A stretch of 5,380 nt of DNA from JBFHNV01 sp965365655 (lineage in GTDB: Bacteria > Pseudomonadota > Gammaproteobacteria > HK1), in contig CBDUCN010000342.1 in NCBI GenBank assembly GCA_965365655.1, positions 1 to 5,380 on the forward strand, in the 5' to 3' direction. Positions 1-5,380 of the stretch are shown here, piece after piece. How positions within the stretch are numbered: position 1 is the stretch's first letter; every line of letters starts with the position of its first letter. The position numbers and the translations under genes were made by a program. The notes beneath the pieces are model-generated. The model was not told the DNA's origin. It was given only the letters and a program-made list of their open reading frames with translations, and did no database searches.

Positions 1-51
1 GCTCCCCGGCCCTGCCGCGATCCCGGACCGCGCACGCGCCGCCACGCCGTA

Positions 52-61
52 TTGCCGGCAA
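52..61. repeat. 10-base palindrome in the leader of the dioxygenase gene
   Basis: TTGCCGGCAA is a perfect inverted repeat 125 bases before the dioxygenase start. It could be part of an operator, but palindromes of this size built on CCGG are frequent in such GC-rich DNA and no second copy was noticed in the window. Confidence 0.25.
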
Positions 62-173
62 CGCCTCGCGAACGGCGAGCATACTCCGCCCGGCCTGCCG
101 GCGTCGGGTGCCGCGACCGCACCCGCGCCGGGAGCGGCTACCATCACCGGCACCGCGCACACCTGCGGCCCAC

Positions 174-179
174 GGGAGG
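174..179 (+). promoter_or_regulatory. Shine-Dalgarno site of the dioxygenase gene
   Basis: GGGAGG lies 7 bases before the ATG at 187. It fixes the start of the dioxygenase and argues against any longer reading from the TTG at 52 or from further upstream in the same open frame. Confidence 0.8.
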
Positions 180-186
180 CTCCACG

Positions 187-1092
187 ATGGACCTGAACAC
201 CCGCCCCCTCACCGAGCGCTTCGGTCTCGAGGTGCTGGACGTGGATCTCGCGCACCTCGACCGCGAGACCTTCGACGCCGTGTACCGGCTGTGGCAACGC
301 GACCCGCTGCTGCTGTTCCGCCGCCAGAGCCTCACCGAGCGCGAGCTGGTCGCGTACAGCGCCGGCTTCGGCGAGCTGGAGCACATCGTGCGCGACGACA
401 TGCACGCGCCGGATCATCCCGAGATCATCTACATCACCGGCCTGAAGCGCGCCGACGGCAGCGCGCTCGGGGGCCTCGGCACCTACGAGGTGCTGTGGCA
501 CCACGACCAGATCTACCGCCAGCGCCCGGCGAGCGGCTCCATCTTCTACGCCGTCGAGGTGCCGGAAGGCGCCGGGCGCACGTCCTGGTGCAACACCGCG
601 CTCGCGTATGCCGCGCTGCCGGACGCGCTGCGCGCACGCGTCGACGGGCGCACCGCGACCTGCAAGCACGGGCTCAAGCCCGGCGGCAGCTTCGAGCGCG
701 ACTTCGCGACCGACGCCGAGCGCGTGAAGGCACTGCACGAGCGCACGCCGCCGGCCACCCACCGCATGGTGCTCGAGAACCCGCTGACCGGCGAGCGCTC
801 GCTGTATCTGGATCCGAACAAGACCTTCGCGGTGGAGGGCGTGGCCGAGGACGACACCCGCGCGTTCCTCGACGAGCTCTTCGAGCACGTGCTGCGCGAC
901 GAGTTCATCTACACCCACGCGTGGCGCAACGGCGACGTCGTGATGTGGGACAACGCGCGCCTGATGCACCGGCGCGAGGCCTACGACGAGGCGCTGCCGC
1001 GCTTCGCGAAGCGCACCACCATCTTCCTGCGCGAGGGCGACTTCGCGGTGCCGGAACCGGCGCCCGTGCCCGCCGCGAGCGCCGCACGGTGA
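187..1092 (+). CDS. TauD/TfdA-family Fe(II)/2-oxoglutarate-dependent dioxygenase
   Basis: A 301-residue cytoplasmic enzyme, the usual length for the family. It is expected to couple oxidative decarboxylation of 2-oxoglutarate to hydroxylation, often followed by cleavage, of a small substrate. The iron-binding facial triad is visible: H105-x-D107 in WHHDQ and the distal H261 in WDNARLMHRR. The latter is the TfdA-like form, in which WDN precedes a His-Arg pair. R276 in RFAKRTTIF is the likely 2-oxoglutarate carboxylate-binding arginine. The GGDT-like segment of TauD is replaced by GRTSWCNTALAY (130-141). There is no signal peptide or membrane segment. The ATG at 187 is chosen because GGGAGG lies 7 bases upstream and the homologous sequence begins there. 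The stop overlaps or abuts the start of the deacetylase-family gene, so the two are very likely co-translated. The family covers taurine, alkylsulfate, 2,4-D and many uncharacterised substrates. The sequence does not show which applies, and taurine should not be assumed. Family assignment is firm; substrate is unknown. Confidence 0.93.
   Translation: MDLNTRPLTERFGLEVLDVDLAHLDRETFDAVYRLWQRDPLLLFRRQSLTERELVAYSAGFGELEHIVRDDMHAPDHPEIIYITGLKRADGSALGGLGTYEVLWHHDQIYRQRPASGSIFYAVEVPEGAGRTSWCNTALAYAALPDALRARVDGRTATCKHGLKPGGSFERDFATDAERVKALHERTPPATHRMVLENPLTGERSLYLDPNKTFAVEGVAEDDTRAFLDELFEHVLRDEFIYTHAWRNGDVVMWDNARLMHRREAYDEALPRFAKRTTIFLREGDFAVPEPAPVPAASAAR
1088..1092 (+). promoter_or_regulatory. Candidate ribosome site and coupling junction for the amidohydrolase
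   Basis: GGTGA, complementary to the extended anti-Shine-Dalgarno sequence, covers the TGA stop of the dioxygenase and lies 8 bases before the ATG at 1101. The same bases contain a GTG (1089-1091) in frame with the amidohydrolase, which would give a classic 4-base GTGA overlap. Both readings imply translational coupling. I favour the ATG because the family-like MRVFH sequence starts there. Confidence 0.45.
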
Positions 1093-1100
1093 CGGCACGC

Positions 1101-2144
1101 ATGCGCGTCTTCCACACCCTCGCGCACCGCCACCACGCGCCCGCCACCTGGCTGTTCCGCGGCGGCTTCGCCACGCCCCAGGAGGTGCCTCGCCGCGCCG
1201 AGGTGCTCGCCGACGCCGCGCGCGCGGCGGGACACGAGATGGTAGAGGCGCCCGCCGCGGATCGCGCGGCGCTGAGCGCGGTCCACGACCCGGGCTACCT
1301 GGACTTCCTCGAGCACGCGTGGGCGCAGTGGTCCGCGCAGCCCGGCGCGCCCGCGGAGATCATCCCCAACGTGCACCCGCAGCGGCGCATGCACGCGCGC
1401 CCCGAAGGCGTGGTCGGCCTCGCCGGCTACTACCAGGCCGACGGCGCCTGCCCCATCGGCGAGGGCACGTGGCGCGGCGCGCTGGCATCAGCGGGCGTCG
1501 CGGTCGCCGGAGCCGACGCGGTGATGGAAGGGCTCCGCCACGCGTACGCGCTTTGCCGGCCGCCGGGCCACCACGCGTACCAGGACCTCGCCGGCGGTTT
1601 CTGCTTCCTGAACAACACCGCCGTCGCGGTCGAGCGCTGCCGCGCCGCCGGCGCCGCGAAGGTCGCGGTGGTGGACGTGGACGTGCACCACGGCAACGGC
1701 ACCCAGGGCATCTTCTACGAGCGCGCCGACGTGCTCACGGTGTCGCTGCACGGCGACCCGGCGCAGTTCTATCCCTGGTTCGCGGGCTACGCCGACGAGC
1801 GCGGCCAGGGCGCCGGCCGCGGCGCGAACCTCAACGTCGCGCTGCCGCGCGGCACCGGCGACGACGCCTACCTCGCGCACCTCGAAGGCGCGCTGGACGA
1901 CGTCGCCGCGTTCGCGCCGGACGTGATGGTGGTCGCGCTCGGCCTCGACGCGTCCGAGCACGATCCGCTGGCCTTCCTCGCGATCACCACCGACGGCTTC
2001 CGGCGCATCGGCGAGCGGCTGGGACAGTTCGCGGGGCCGGTGCTGCTGGTGCAGGAGGGGGGCTACCTGTCGGACCACCTGGGCGCGAACCTGCGCGCGG
2101 CGCTCGCGGGCTTCGAGAGCGCGCGCGGTCGCCAGGCGCCGTAG
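1101..2144 (+). CDS. Histone deacetylase superfamily amidohydrolase, acetylpolyamine amidohydrolase type
   Basis: A 347-residue zinc hydrolase expected to remove acetyl groups from N-acetylated amines. Its length and layout match bacterial acetylpolyamine amidohydrolases (about 340 residues). All hallmark elements are visible: RPPGHH at 153-158 with the tandem catalytic histidines H157/H158; GGFCFLNN at 165-172; DVDVHHGNGTQ at 192-202 giving zinc ligands D194 and H196; a third ligand, D283, in LGLDASEHDPL; and the transition-state tyrosine Y322 in QEGGYL. The segment around 88-124 (PNVHP through PIGEGTW) resembles the loop that narrows the active site and supports dimerisation in the polyamine-specific clade. 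There is no signal peptide, so it should act in the cytoplasm. The alternative GTG start at 1089 adds four residues and overlaps the previous stop by 4 bases. Tight linkage to the dioxygenase suggests a shared pathway. Substrates could be acetylated polyamines, other acetylated amines or amides, or acetyl-lysine proteins. The polyamine type is the best guess from the loop and length but is not proven. Confidence 0.95.
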   Translation: MRVFHTLAHRHHAPATWLFRGGFATPQEVPRRAEVLADAARAAGHEMVEAPAADRAALSAVHDPGYLDFLEHAWAQWSAQPGAPAEIIPNVHPQRRMHARPEGVVGLAGYYQADGACPIGEGTWRGALASAGVAVAGADAVMEGLRHAYALCRPPGHHAYQDLAGGFCFLNNTAVAVERCRAAGAAKVAVVDVDVHHGNGTQGIFYERADVLTVSLHGDPAQFYPWFAGYADERGQGAGRGANLNVALPRGTGDDAYLAHLEGALDDVAAFAPDVMVVALGLDASEHDPLAFLAITTDGFRRIGERLGQFAGPVLLVQEGGYLSDHLGANLRAALAGFESARGRQAP

Positions 2145-2163
2145 CCGCACCACCGTCCGTCCA

Positions 2164-2185
2164 CCGGCCGCGCGTGAGCGGCCGG
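2164..2185 (+). terminator. Perfect GC hairpin after the amidohydrolase, possible terminator without T-tract
   Basis: The arms CCGGCCGC (2164-2171) and GCGGCCGG (2178-2185) pair perfectly over 8 base pairs around the 6-base loop GCGTGA, starting 19 bases after the stop codon. No run of T follows, so it is not a canonical intrinsic terminator. It may slow polymerase, protect the mRNA 3' end or be a chance product of the high GC content. Confidence 0.3.
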
Positions 2186-2277
2186 GCTGCCGCGGGACGC
2201 CGGCTCCGTGCGCGTGGCGACGCGGCTGCCGGCCACCAGGGCCCGGCGCCGGCCGACGCGGCCGTTCGCCCGCGCCA

Positions 2278-2305
2278 TCGACTTCTCCCCCGGGCCGTAT
2301 AGACT
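2278..2305 (+). promoter_or_regulatory. Candidate sigma-70-like promoter of the ThDP enzyme gene
   Basis: TCGACT at 2278-2283 matches 4 of 6 bases of the -35 consensus and TAGACT at 2300-2305 matches 4 of 6 of the -10 consensus, with a 16-base spacer. GTATAGACT is a local AT-richer patch in very GC-rich DNA. A start near 2312 would give a leader of about 29 bases containing the ribosome site GAGGAG. The motif is weak by itself; its position is what makes it plausible. Confidence 0.4.
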
Positions 2306-2340
2306 CGCGCGCGGTCGGCGGCACGAACGAGGAGCAGCGG

Positions 2341-3987
2341 ATGAACGGCGGCGAGGTCCTGGTCCAGACGCTGGTCGCGCGCGGCGTGGACACGGTGTTC
2401 TTCGTGCCCGGCGGCACCTACACCACCGTGCTCAAGGCACTGTCCGAGCGCGGCGACGCGGTGCGCCCGGTGGCGACGCGCCTCGAGTCCTCGGCGGTGT
2501 TCGCCGCCGACGCCTACGCCGCGATGCGCAGCCGCCCGGCGGCCGTGTTCGTGAGCCGCGCGCCGGGCGCCACCAACGCCGCCATCGGCATCCACACCGC
2601 GATGCAGGCGTCGCGGCCGCTGGTGCTGTTCATCGCGAACATCCCGCGCCCGCTGAAGCAGCGCGAGGCGTTCCAGGAGATCGACTACCAGGGCATGTAC
2701 GGCCCGGTCGCGAAGGCGGTGTTCGACGTGCAGTCGGTTCACGACGTCGCGCGCGTGGCCGCGCGCGCGCTGGACCTCGCGGTGAGCGGGCGCCCCGGCC
2801 CGGTGGTGGTCGCGATCTCCAAGGACATCCTCGACGGCGACCACACCGGCGTCACGATCCCCCCCGCGTACCACCCGCCCCGCGGCGGGCCGGACCCGCA
2901 CGCGCTGGACGCCGCCGCGACGCTGCTGGACGCGGCCGAGCGCCCGCTCGTGCTGGCCGGCGAGGGCGTGGCCTTCGAGAACGCGCACGAGAGCCTCGCG
3001 CGCCTTGCCGACGCGTGCGGCGCCGGCGTGCTGGCCGCGTACCGGCAGCAGGACGTCATGGACAACGATCATCGCGCCTGGGTGGGCCAGCTCACGCTGA
3101 ACCGCACGCCGCACATCCAGCGCGCGCTCACCGAGTGCGACCTGCTGCTCGCCGTGGGCAGCCGTCTCGACAGCGTGACCACCGCCGACTACACGCCGTT
3201 CCCCGGCGCCCAGAAGCTGATCCTGGTGCACCCGGACCCGGACGTGTTCGCGGCCTGGCAGCCCGACGTGGCGCTGCTGTCCCACGCCGGCCCGGTGCTG
3301 GAGGCGCTCGCCGACTGCGCGGCCGATCCCGCGCCGGAGCGGCTCGCGTGGCGCGACGGCCTGCACGCCGAGGAGGTCGCGGGCAGCGACCCCGGCGGCG
3401 CCGAGGTGCACGGCGCGGTGAACCTCGCCGCGGTGATCGCGCACTTCCAGGCCACGGTGCGCGACGACGCGGTGGTGGTGAGCGACGCCGGAACCTTCGG
3501 GCGCTGGCTGCAGCGCTACTACCGCCACCGCCGGCCGCACACCTGCCTCGGGCCGGTGTCGGGCGCGATGGGCTACGGCGTGCCCGGAGGCCTCGGCGCG
3601 GCTGCGGCCGCGCCGCAGCGCCAGGTGTTCACCTGGGTCGGCGACGGCGGCTTCCTGATGACCGGTCACGAGTGCGCGGCGCTGGTGCAGGAGGAGCTGC
3701 CGGTGACGGTGATCGTGTGCGACAACAACGCGTGGGGCTCGATCCTGGTCCACCAGAACAAGCGCTTTCCCGGCTGGGATTTCGGCACCCGCCTGAAGAG
3801 CCCCGACTTCGGCGCGATGGCGGCGGCCTACGGCATGGCGTCGTTCCGGGTCGATCGCACCGAGCAGTTCCCGGACGCGCTGGACGGTGCGCTCGCGGCG
3901 CGGCGCCCGGCGCTGATCCACCTGCTGCTGGATCCGCGCGACGTGTCGCCCTACTCCGGTGCGGCGCTGGCCGACGCGAAGGACTGA
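2341..3987 (+). CDS. Thiamine-diphosphate-dependent enzyme, IlvB/acetolactate-synthase-like, substrate unknown
   Basis: A 548-residue protein with the three-domain order of the acetolactate synthase/decarboxylase superfamily, at the usual length: N-terminal pyrimidine-binding domain (about 1-165), central domain (about 185-325, with AVGSRLD at 271-277) and C-terminal diphosphate-binding domain (about 365-530). The ThDP/Mg motif is clear: GDG at 434-436 and NN at 462-463, 25 residues apart. E49 in TRLESSAVF aligns with the catalytic glutamate usually found in an RHE context; here the neighbours are L48 and S50-S51. REAFQEIDYQ (108-117) and the HQNKRFPG segment (471-478) are typical of a group of IlvB-like proteins usually annotated only as ThDP-binding. 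Such enzymes decarboxylate a 2-keto acid and release an aldehyde or transfer it to an acceptor. Acetolactate synthase, 2-ketoarginine decarboxylase and sulfoacetaldehyde acetyltransferase belong to this superfamily, and I cannot choose among them. No small regulatory subunit gene is adjacent, which argues against a biosynthetic acetolactate synthase. The ATG at 2341 has GAGGAG 6 bases upstream. Its end overlaps the convergent cyclase gene by 37 bases. Confidence 0.93.
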   Translation: MNGGEVLVQTLVARGVDTVFFVPGGTYTTVLKALSERGDAVRPVATRLESSAVFAADAYAAMRSRPAAVFVSRAPGATNAAIGIHTAMQASRPLVLFIANIPRPLKQREAFQEIDYQGMYGPVAKAVFDVQSVHDVARVAARALDLAVSGRPGPVVVAISKDILDGDHTGVTIPPAYHPPRGGPDPHALDAAATLLDAAERPLVLAGEGVAFENAHESLARLADACGAGVLAAYRQQDVMDNDHRAWVGQLTLNRTPHIQRALTECDLLLAVGSRLDSVTTADYTPFPGAQKLILVHPDPDVFAAWQPDVALLSHAGPVLEALADCAADPAPERLAWRDGLHAEEVAGSDPGGAEVHGAVNLAAVIAHFQATVRDDAVVVSDAGTFGRWLQRYYRHRRPHTCLGPVSGAMGYGVPGGLGAAAAAPQRQVFTWVGDGGFLMTGHECAALVQEELPVTVIVCDNNAWGSILVHQNKRFPGWDFGTRLKSPDFGAMAAAYGMASFRVDRTEQFPDALDGALAARRPALIHLLLDPRDVSPYSGAALADAKD

Positions 3988-5380
3988 GCGGACCCGGCCG
4001 CCTCGCCGACGCTGCCGTCGGCGCTGGCCATCACGCGGTTGCGCCCGGCGCCCTTCGCGGCGTACAGCCGCTCGTCGGCGACGCGCATCAGCTCCTGGAT
4101 GCCGATCTCCGGCGCCGCCTGCGCGACGCCGATGCTGACCGTGACGCGCAGCGAGTCCCCGCGCACCTCGACCGCCGCCGCGGCCACCGCCTCGCGCACG
4201 CGCTCCGCCGCGGCGACCGCGTTGTCGCGCGTGGCTCCGGGCAGCAGCGCCGCGAACTCCTCGCCGCCGAGGCGCCCGGGGGTGTCCTCGTCGCGCAGCA
4301 CCGCCTTCAGGGTGCGGCCGAGCACGCACAGCGCACGGTCGCCCACCGCATGGCCGTAACGGTCGTTGACGCGCTTGAAGTAGTCCACGTCGATCAGCAG
4401 CAGCGCGAAGCCGGCCCCGCCGTCGCGCAGCCGGTCCTGGGCCTGCCCCAGCGTGGCCATGAAGCTCCTGCGATTCGGCAGCGCGGTGAGCTCGTCGTAC
4501 GACGCGAGGCGTTCCAGCTCGAGCTGCATGCGCCGGCTCTCGTCGACGTCGCGATACACGACCAGGTATCCGCCGTCCTTCACCGGCTCGCCGCGGCACT
4601 CGATCCAGCGCCCGTCGCGCAGCTGGCGCTCGTAGTGCACCGGCTGGCGCGCGCGGGCGACGGCCTCGCGGCTCGCGACCAGCGCGTCCAGATCGCCGTC
4701 CGCCGCGTCTCCGTAGGCGCCGAGGCGCGCGAGCTCGCGGCGCATCGCGTGGCCGGGCCTCGGGGCGCCGGTCACCGTGTCCTCGTCGATGCCCGTCACG
4801 CGCCACAGGTGGGCGTTGTACGCGACCAGCTCGAGGTCCTCGTCGAGCACCATCACGCCGTCCGGCACCGTCTCCAGCGCCGCCTGCAGCACGCGGCGGC
4901 TGTCGGCCAGCGCGCGGTCGGCGCGGCGGCTCTCGGTGACGTCGGCGGAGATCGTCGCGCACGAGCCGTCCGGCAGGCGGTACTCGTTGATCTGCAGCCA
5001 GCGCCCGTCCTGGCGCTCCATCAGGATCGGGCCGTCGGGCTCGCGGTGCCGGCGCAGGCGGTCCGCGAGCCACTCGTCCTCGCGGCCCGCCGCCTGCGGA
5101 TACAGACCCGCCGCGAGCGCCGCGCGCACGTGCTCCTCGAACGGCGTGCCCGGGCATGTCGCACCGGCAACCGCGCGGTTGATCTCGCGGAACCGGCCGT
5201 TGCACATCACCAGCCGGTCGTCCGGGTCCCAGAGCACGAAGATCTCGTCCAGGGTCTCCACCGCGAACAGCAGCCGTTCGGCCGCGCTCTGCGCCTCCAC
5301 CTGCGCGGTCACGTCCGACGCGATGCCGCAGTAGCCCTGGAAGCGGCCCTCGTCGTCGAAGATCGGCGCGCCGCTGGTCT
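3951..5380 (-). CDS. PAS-domain diguanylate cyclase (GGDEF), N-terminus beyond the window
   Basis: This signalling enzyme makes cyclic di-GMP from two GTP. The visible part has 475 residues, numbered here from the first complete codon (5378-5376). Residues 1-26 are the end of a PAS domain (SGAPIFDDEGRFQGYCGI, then SDVTAQ). A second PAS domain covers about 36-150 and ends ISADVTESR. A third covers about 163-283 and ends VVYRDVDESR. The GGDEF domain covers about 286-450. The cyclase seems active: DELTALPNRR precedes it, D330 and D332 lie in LLIDVDYFK, and the signature is GGEEF (371-375), an active variant. The product-inhibition I-site RxxD is present as RDED at 362-365, exactly five residues before GGEEF, so feedback inhibition by c-di-GMP is expected. 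No EAL domain follows; the chain ends in a Ser/Ala-rich tail of about 25 residues. Ligands of the PAS domains and any membrane anchor cannot be judged because the start is missing. A GTG at 5312 is not the start, since the frame continues in PAS-like sequence to the window edge. Confidence 0.95.
   Translation of the reverse strand, partial: TSGAPIFDDEGRFQGYCGIASDVTAQVEAQSAAERLLFAVETLDEIFVLWDPDDRLVMCNGRFREINRAVAGATCPGTPFEEHVRAALAAGLYPQAAGREDEWLADRLRRHREPDGPILMERQDGRWLQINEYRLPDGSCATISADVTESRRADRALADSRRVLQAALETVPDGVMVLDEDLELVAYNAHLWRVTGIDEDTVTGAPRPGHAMRRELARLGAYGDAADGDLDALVASREAVARARQPVHYERQLRDGRWIECRGEPVKDGGYLVVYRDVDESRRMQLELERLASYDELTALPNRRSFMATLGQAQDRLRDGGAGFALLLIDVDYFKRVNDRYGHAVGDRALCVLGRTLKAVLRDEDTPGRLGGEEFAALLPGATRDNAVAAAERVREAVAAAAVEVRGDSLRVTVSIGVAQAAPEIGIQELMRVADERLYAAKGAGRNRVMASADGSVGEAAGSAQSFASASAAPE
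4004..4023 (+). terminator. Perfect hairpin just after the ThDP gene, inside the cyclase tail
   Basis: The arms CGCCGACG (4004-4011) and CGTCGGCG (4016-4023) pair over 8 base pairs around the loop CTGC, beginning 16 bases after the ThDP stop codon. It lies in the codons for the low-complexity C-terminal tail of the opposing cyclase gene. There is no T-tract on the + strand, so any termination role is uncertain. Confidence 0.3.

Larger units (their letters stand above)
1..186. other. Leader region with no supported gene
   Basis: All three forward frames stay open through most of this stretch, as expected at this GC content, but their translations are Arg/Pro/Ala-rich and show no recognisable domain. 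The frame of the downstream dioxygenase is open from base 1, yet the family-like sequence begins only at the ATG at 187. The stretch contains a 10-base palindrome at 52-61 and the ribosome site at 174-179. No convincing promoter was found: CATACT at 80-85 resembles a -10 box but has no good -35 partner at 16-18 bases. Confidence 0.5.
2145..2340. other. Intergenic gap between amidohydrolase and ThDP enzyme
   Basis: A 196-base gap, long by comparison with the tight junction upstream. It holds a perfect GC hairpin (2164-2185), a palindromic CCGGCGCCGG (2243-2252), a candidate promoter (2278-2305) and the ribosome site GAGGAG (2329-2334). No credible coding sequence is seen; open frames here give only Arg/Ala/Pro-rich translations that run out of shadow frames of the neighbouring genes. 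The gap suggests the ThDP gene can be transcribed independently. Confidence 0.55.

Noticed and set aside
52..85. Promoter for the dioxygenase gene formed by TTGCCG (52-57) and CATACT (80-85)
   Set aside because: The spacing is 22 bases, too long for a sigma-70 promoter, and no better -35 lies at 16-18 bases.
52..186. N-terminal extension of the dioxygenase from a TTG at 52
   Set aside because: The 45 extra residues are Arg-rich and unlike the family, and a strong Shine-Dalgarno site precedes the ATG at 187.
187..1092. Naming the dioxygenase tauD and reading the cluster as taurine use with the ThDP enzyme as sulfoacetaldehyde acetyltransferase
   Set aside because: The iron site is TfdA-like and no taurine-specific residue, transporter or sulfite-handling gene is seen. 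The ThDP enzyme shows no feature that singles out that activity.
108..1100. In-frame upstream extension of the amidohydrolase frame
   Set aside because: It overlaps the whole dioxygenase gene in another frame and reads as Arg/Pro/Ala-rich noise. The family sequence starts at 1101 or at most 1089.
2063..2278. 71-codon minus-strand frame covering the intergenic gap, divergent from the ThDP gene
   Set aside because: It is a basic, low-complexity translation with no recognisable motif, and about a third of it is antisense to the amidohydrolase. No clear ribosome site was noted.
1984..5205. Very long minus-strand open frame of 1073 codons
   Set aside because: It is antisense to the ThDP gene and out of frame with the cyclase. 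The translation is Arg/Ala/Gly/His-rich without any domain. It reflects the scarcity of stop codons at this GC content.
4777..5334. Ser/Arg-rich plus-strand frame of 185 codons opposite the cyclase
   Set aside because: It is a mirror of the PAS-coding strand with skewed composition. The minus strand carries the clear domains.

Overview
The window is very GC-rich (two 60-base lines counted by hand give 75-80% GC), densely coded, and has good Shine-Dalgarno sites. Together with a multi-PAS diguanylate cyclase and IlvB-type and TfdA-type enzymes, this suggests the chromosome of a high-GC proteobacterium. The genus cannot be told from the sequence. I see no mobile element, tRNA, rRNA or CRISPR array.

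Layout: bases 1-186 are a leader with no supported gene. A TauD/TfdA-family Fe(II)/2-oxoglutarate dioxygenase (187-1092, +) runs straight into an acetylpolyamine-amidohydrolase-type member of the histone deacetylase superfamily (1101-2144, +). The junction looks translationally coupled, since a GTGA stop/start overlap or a GGTGA ribosome site sits on the dioxygenase stop codon. A 196-base gap follows, holding a perfect GC hairpin and a candidate sigma-70-like promoter. Next is a thiamine-diphosphate enzyme of the IlvB/acetolactate-synthase-like superfamily (2341-3987, +). On the opposite strand, a PAS-PAS-PAS-GGDEF diguanylate cyclase (3951 to beyond 5380, -) converges on it and overlaps its 3' end by 37 bases. 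The start of this gene lies outside the window.

How the genes may work together: the three + strand genes are small-molecule enzymes that seem complete in their catalytic residues. They could form a short catabolic or modification route: oxidative cleavage or hydroxylation by the dioxygenase, deacetylation of an N-acetylated amine by the amidohydrolase, and decarboxylation or carboligation of a 2-keto acid by the ThDP enzyme. The substrate is not identifiable from the sequence. The gap and candidate promoter before the ThDP gene mean it may be a separate transcription unit. The cyclase makes the second messenger c-di-GMP and is probably unrelated to the enzymes except by position.

Nothing here is a clearly new system. 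The most interesting points are the unassigned dioxygenase-deacetylase-ThDP neighbourhood and the unusual residues around the catalytic glutamate of the ThDP enzyme.
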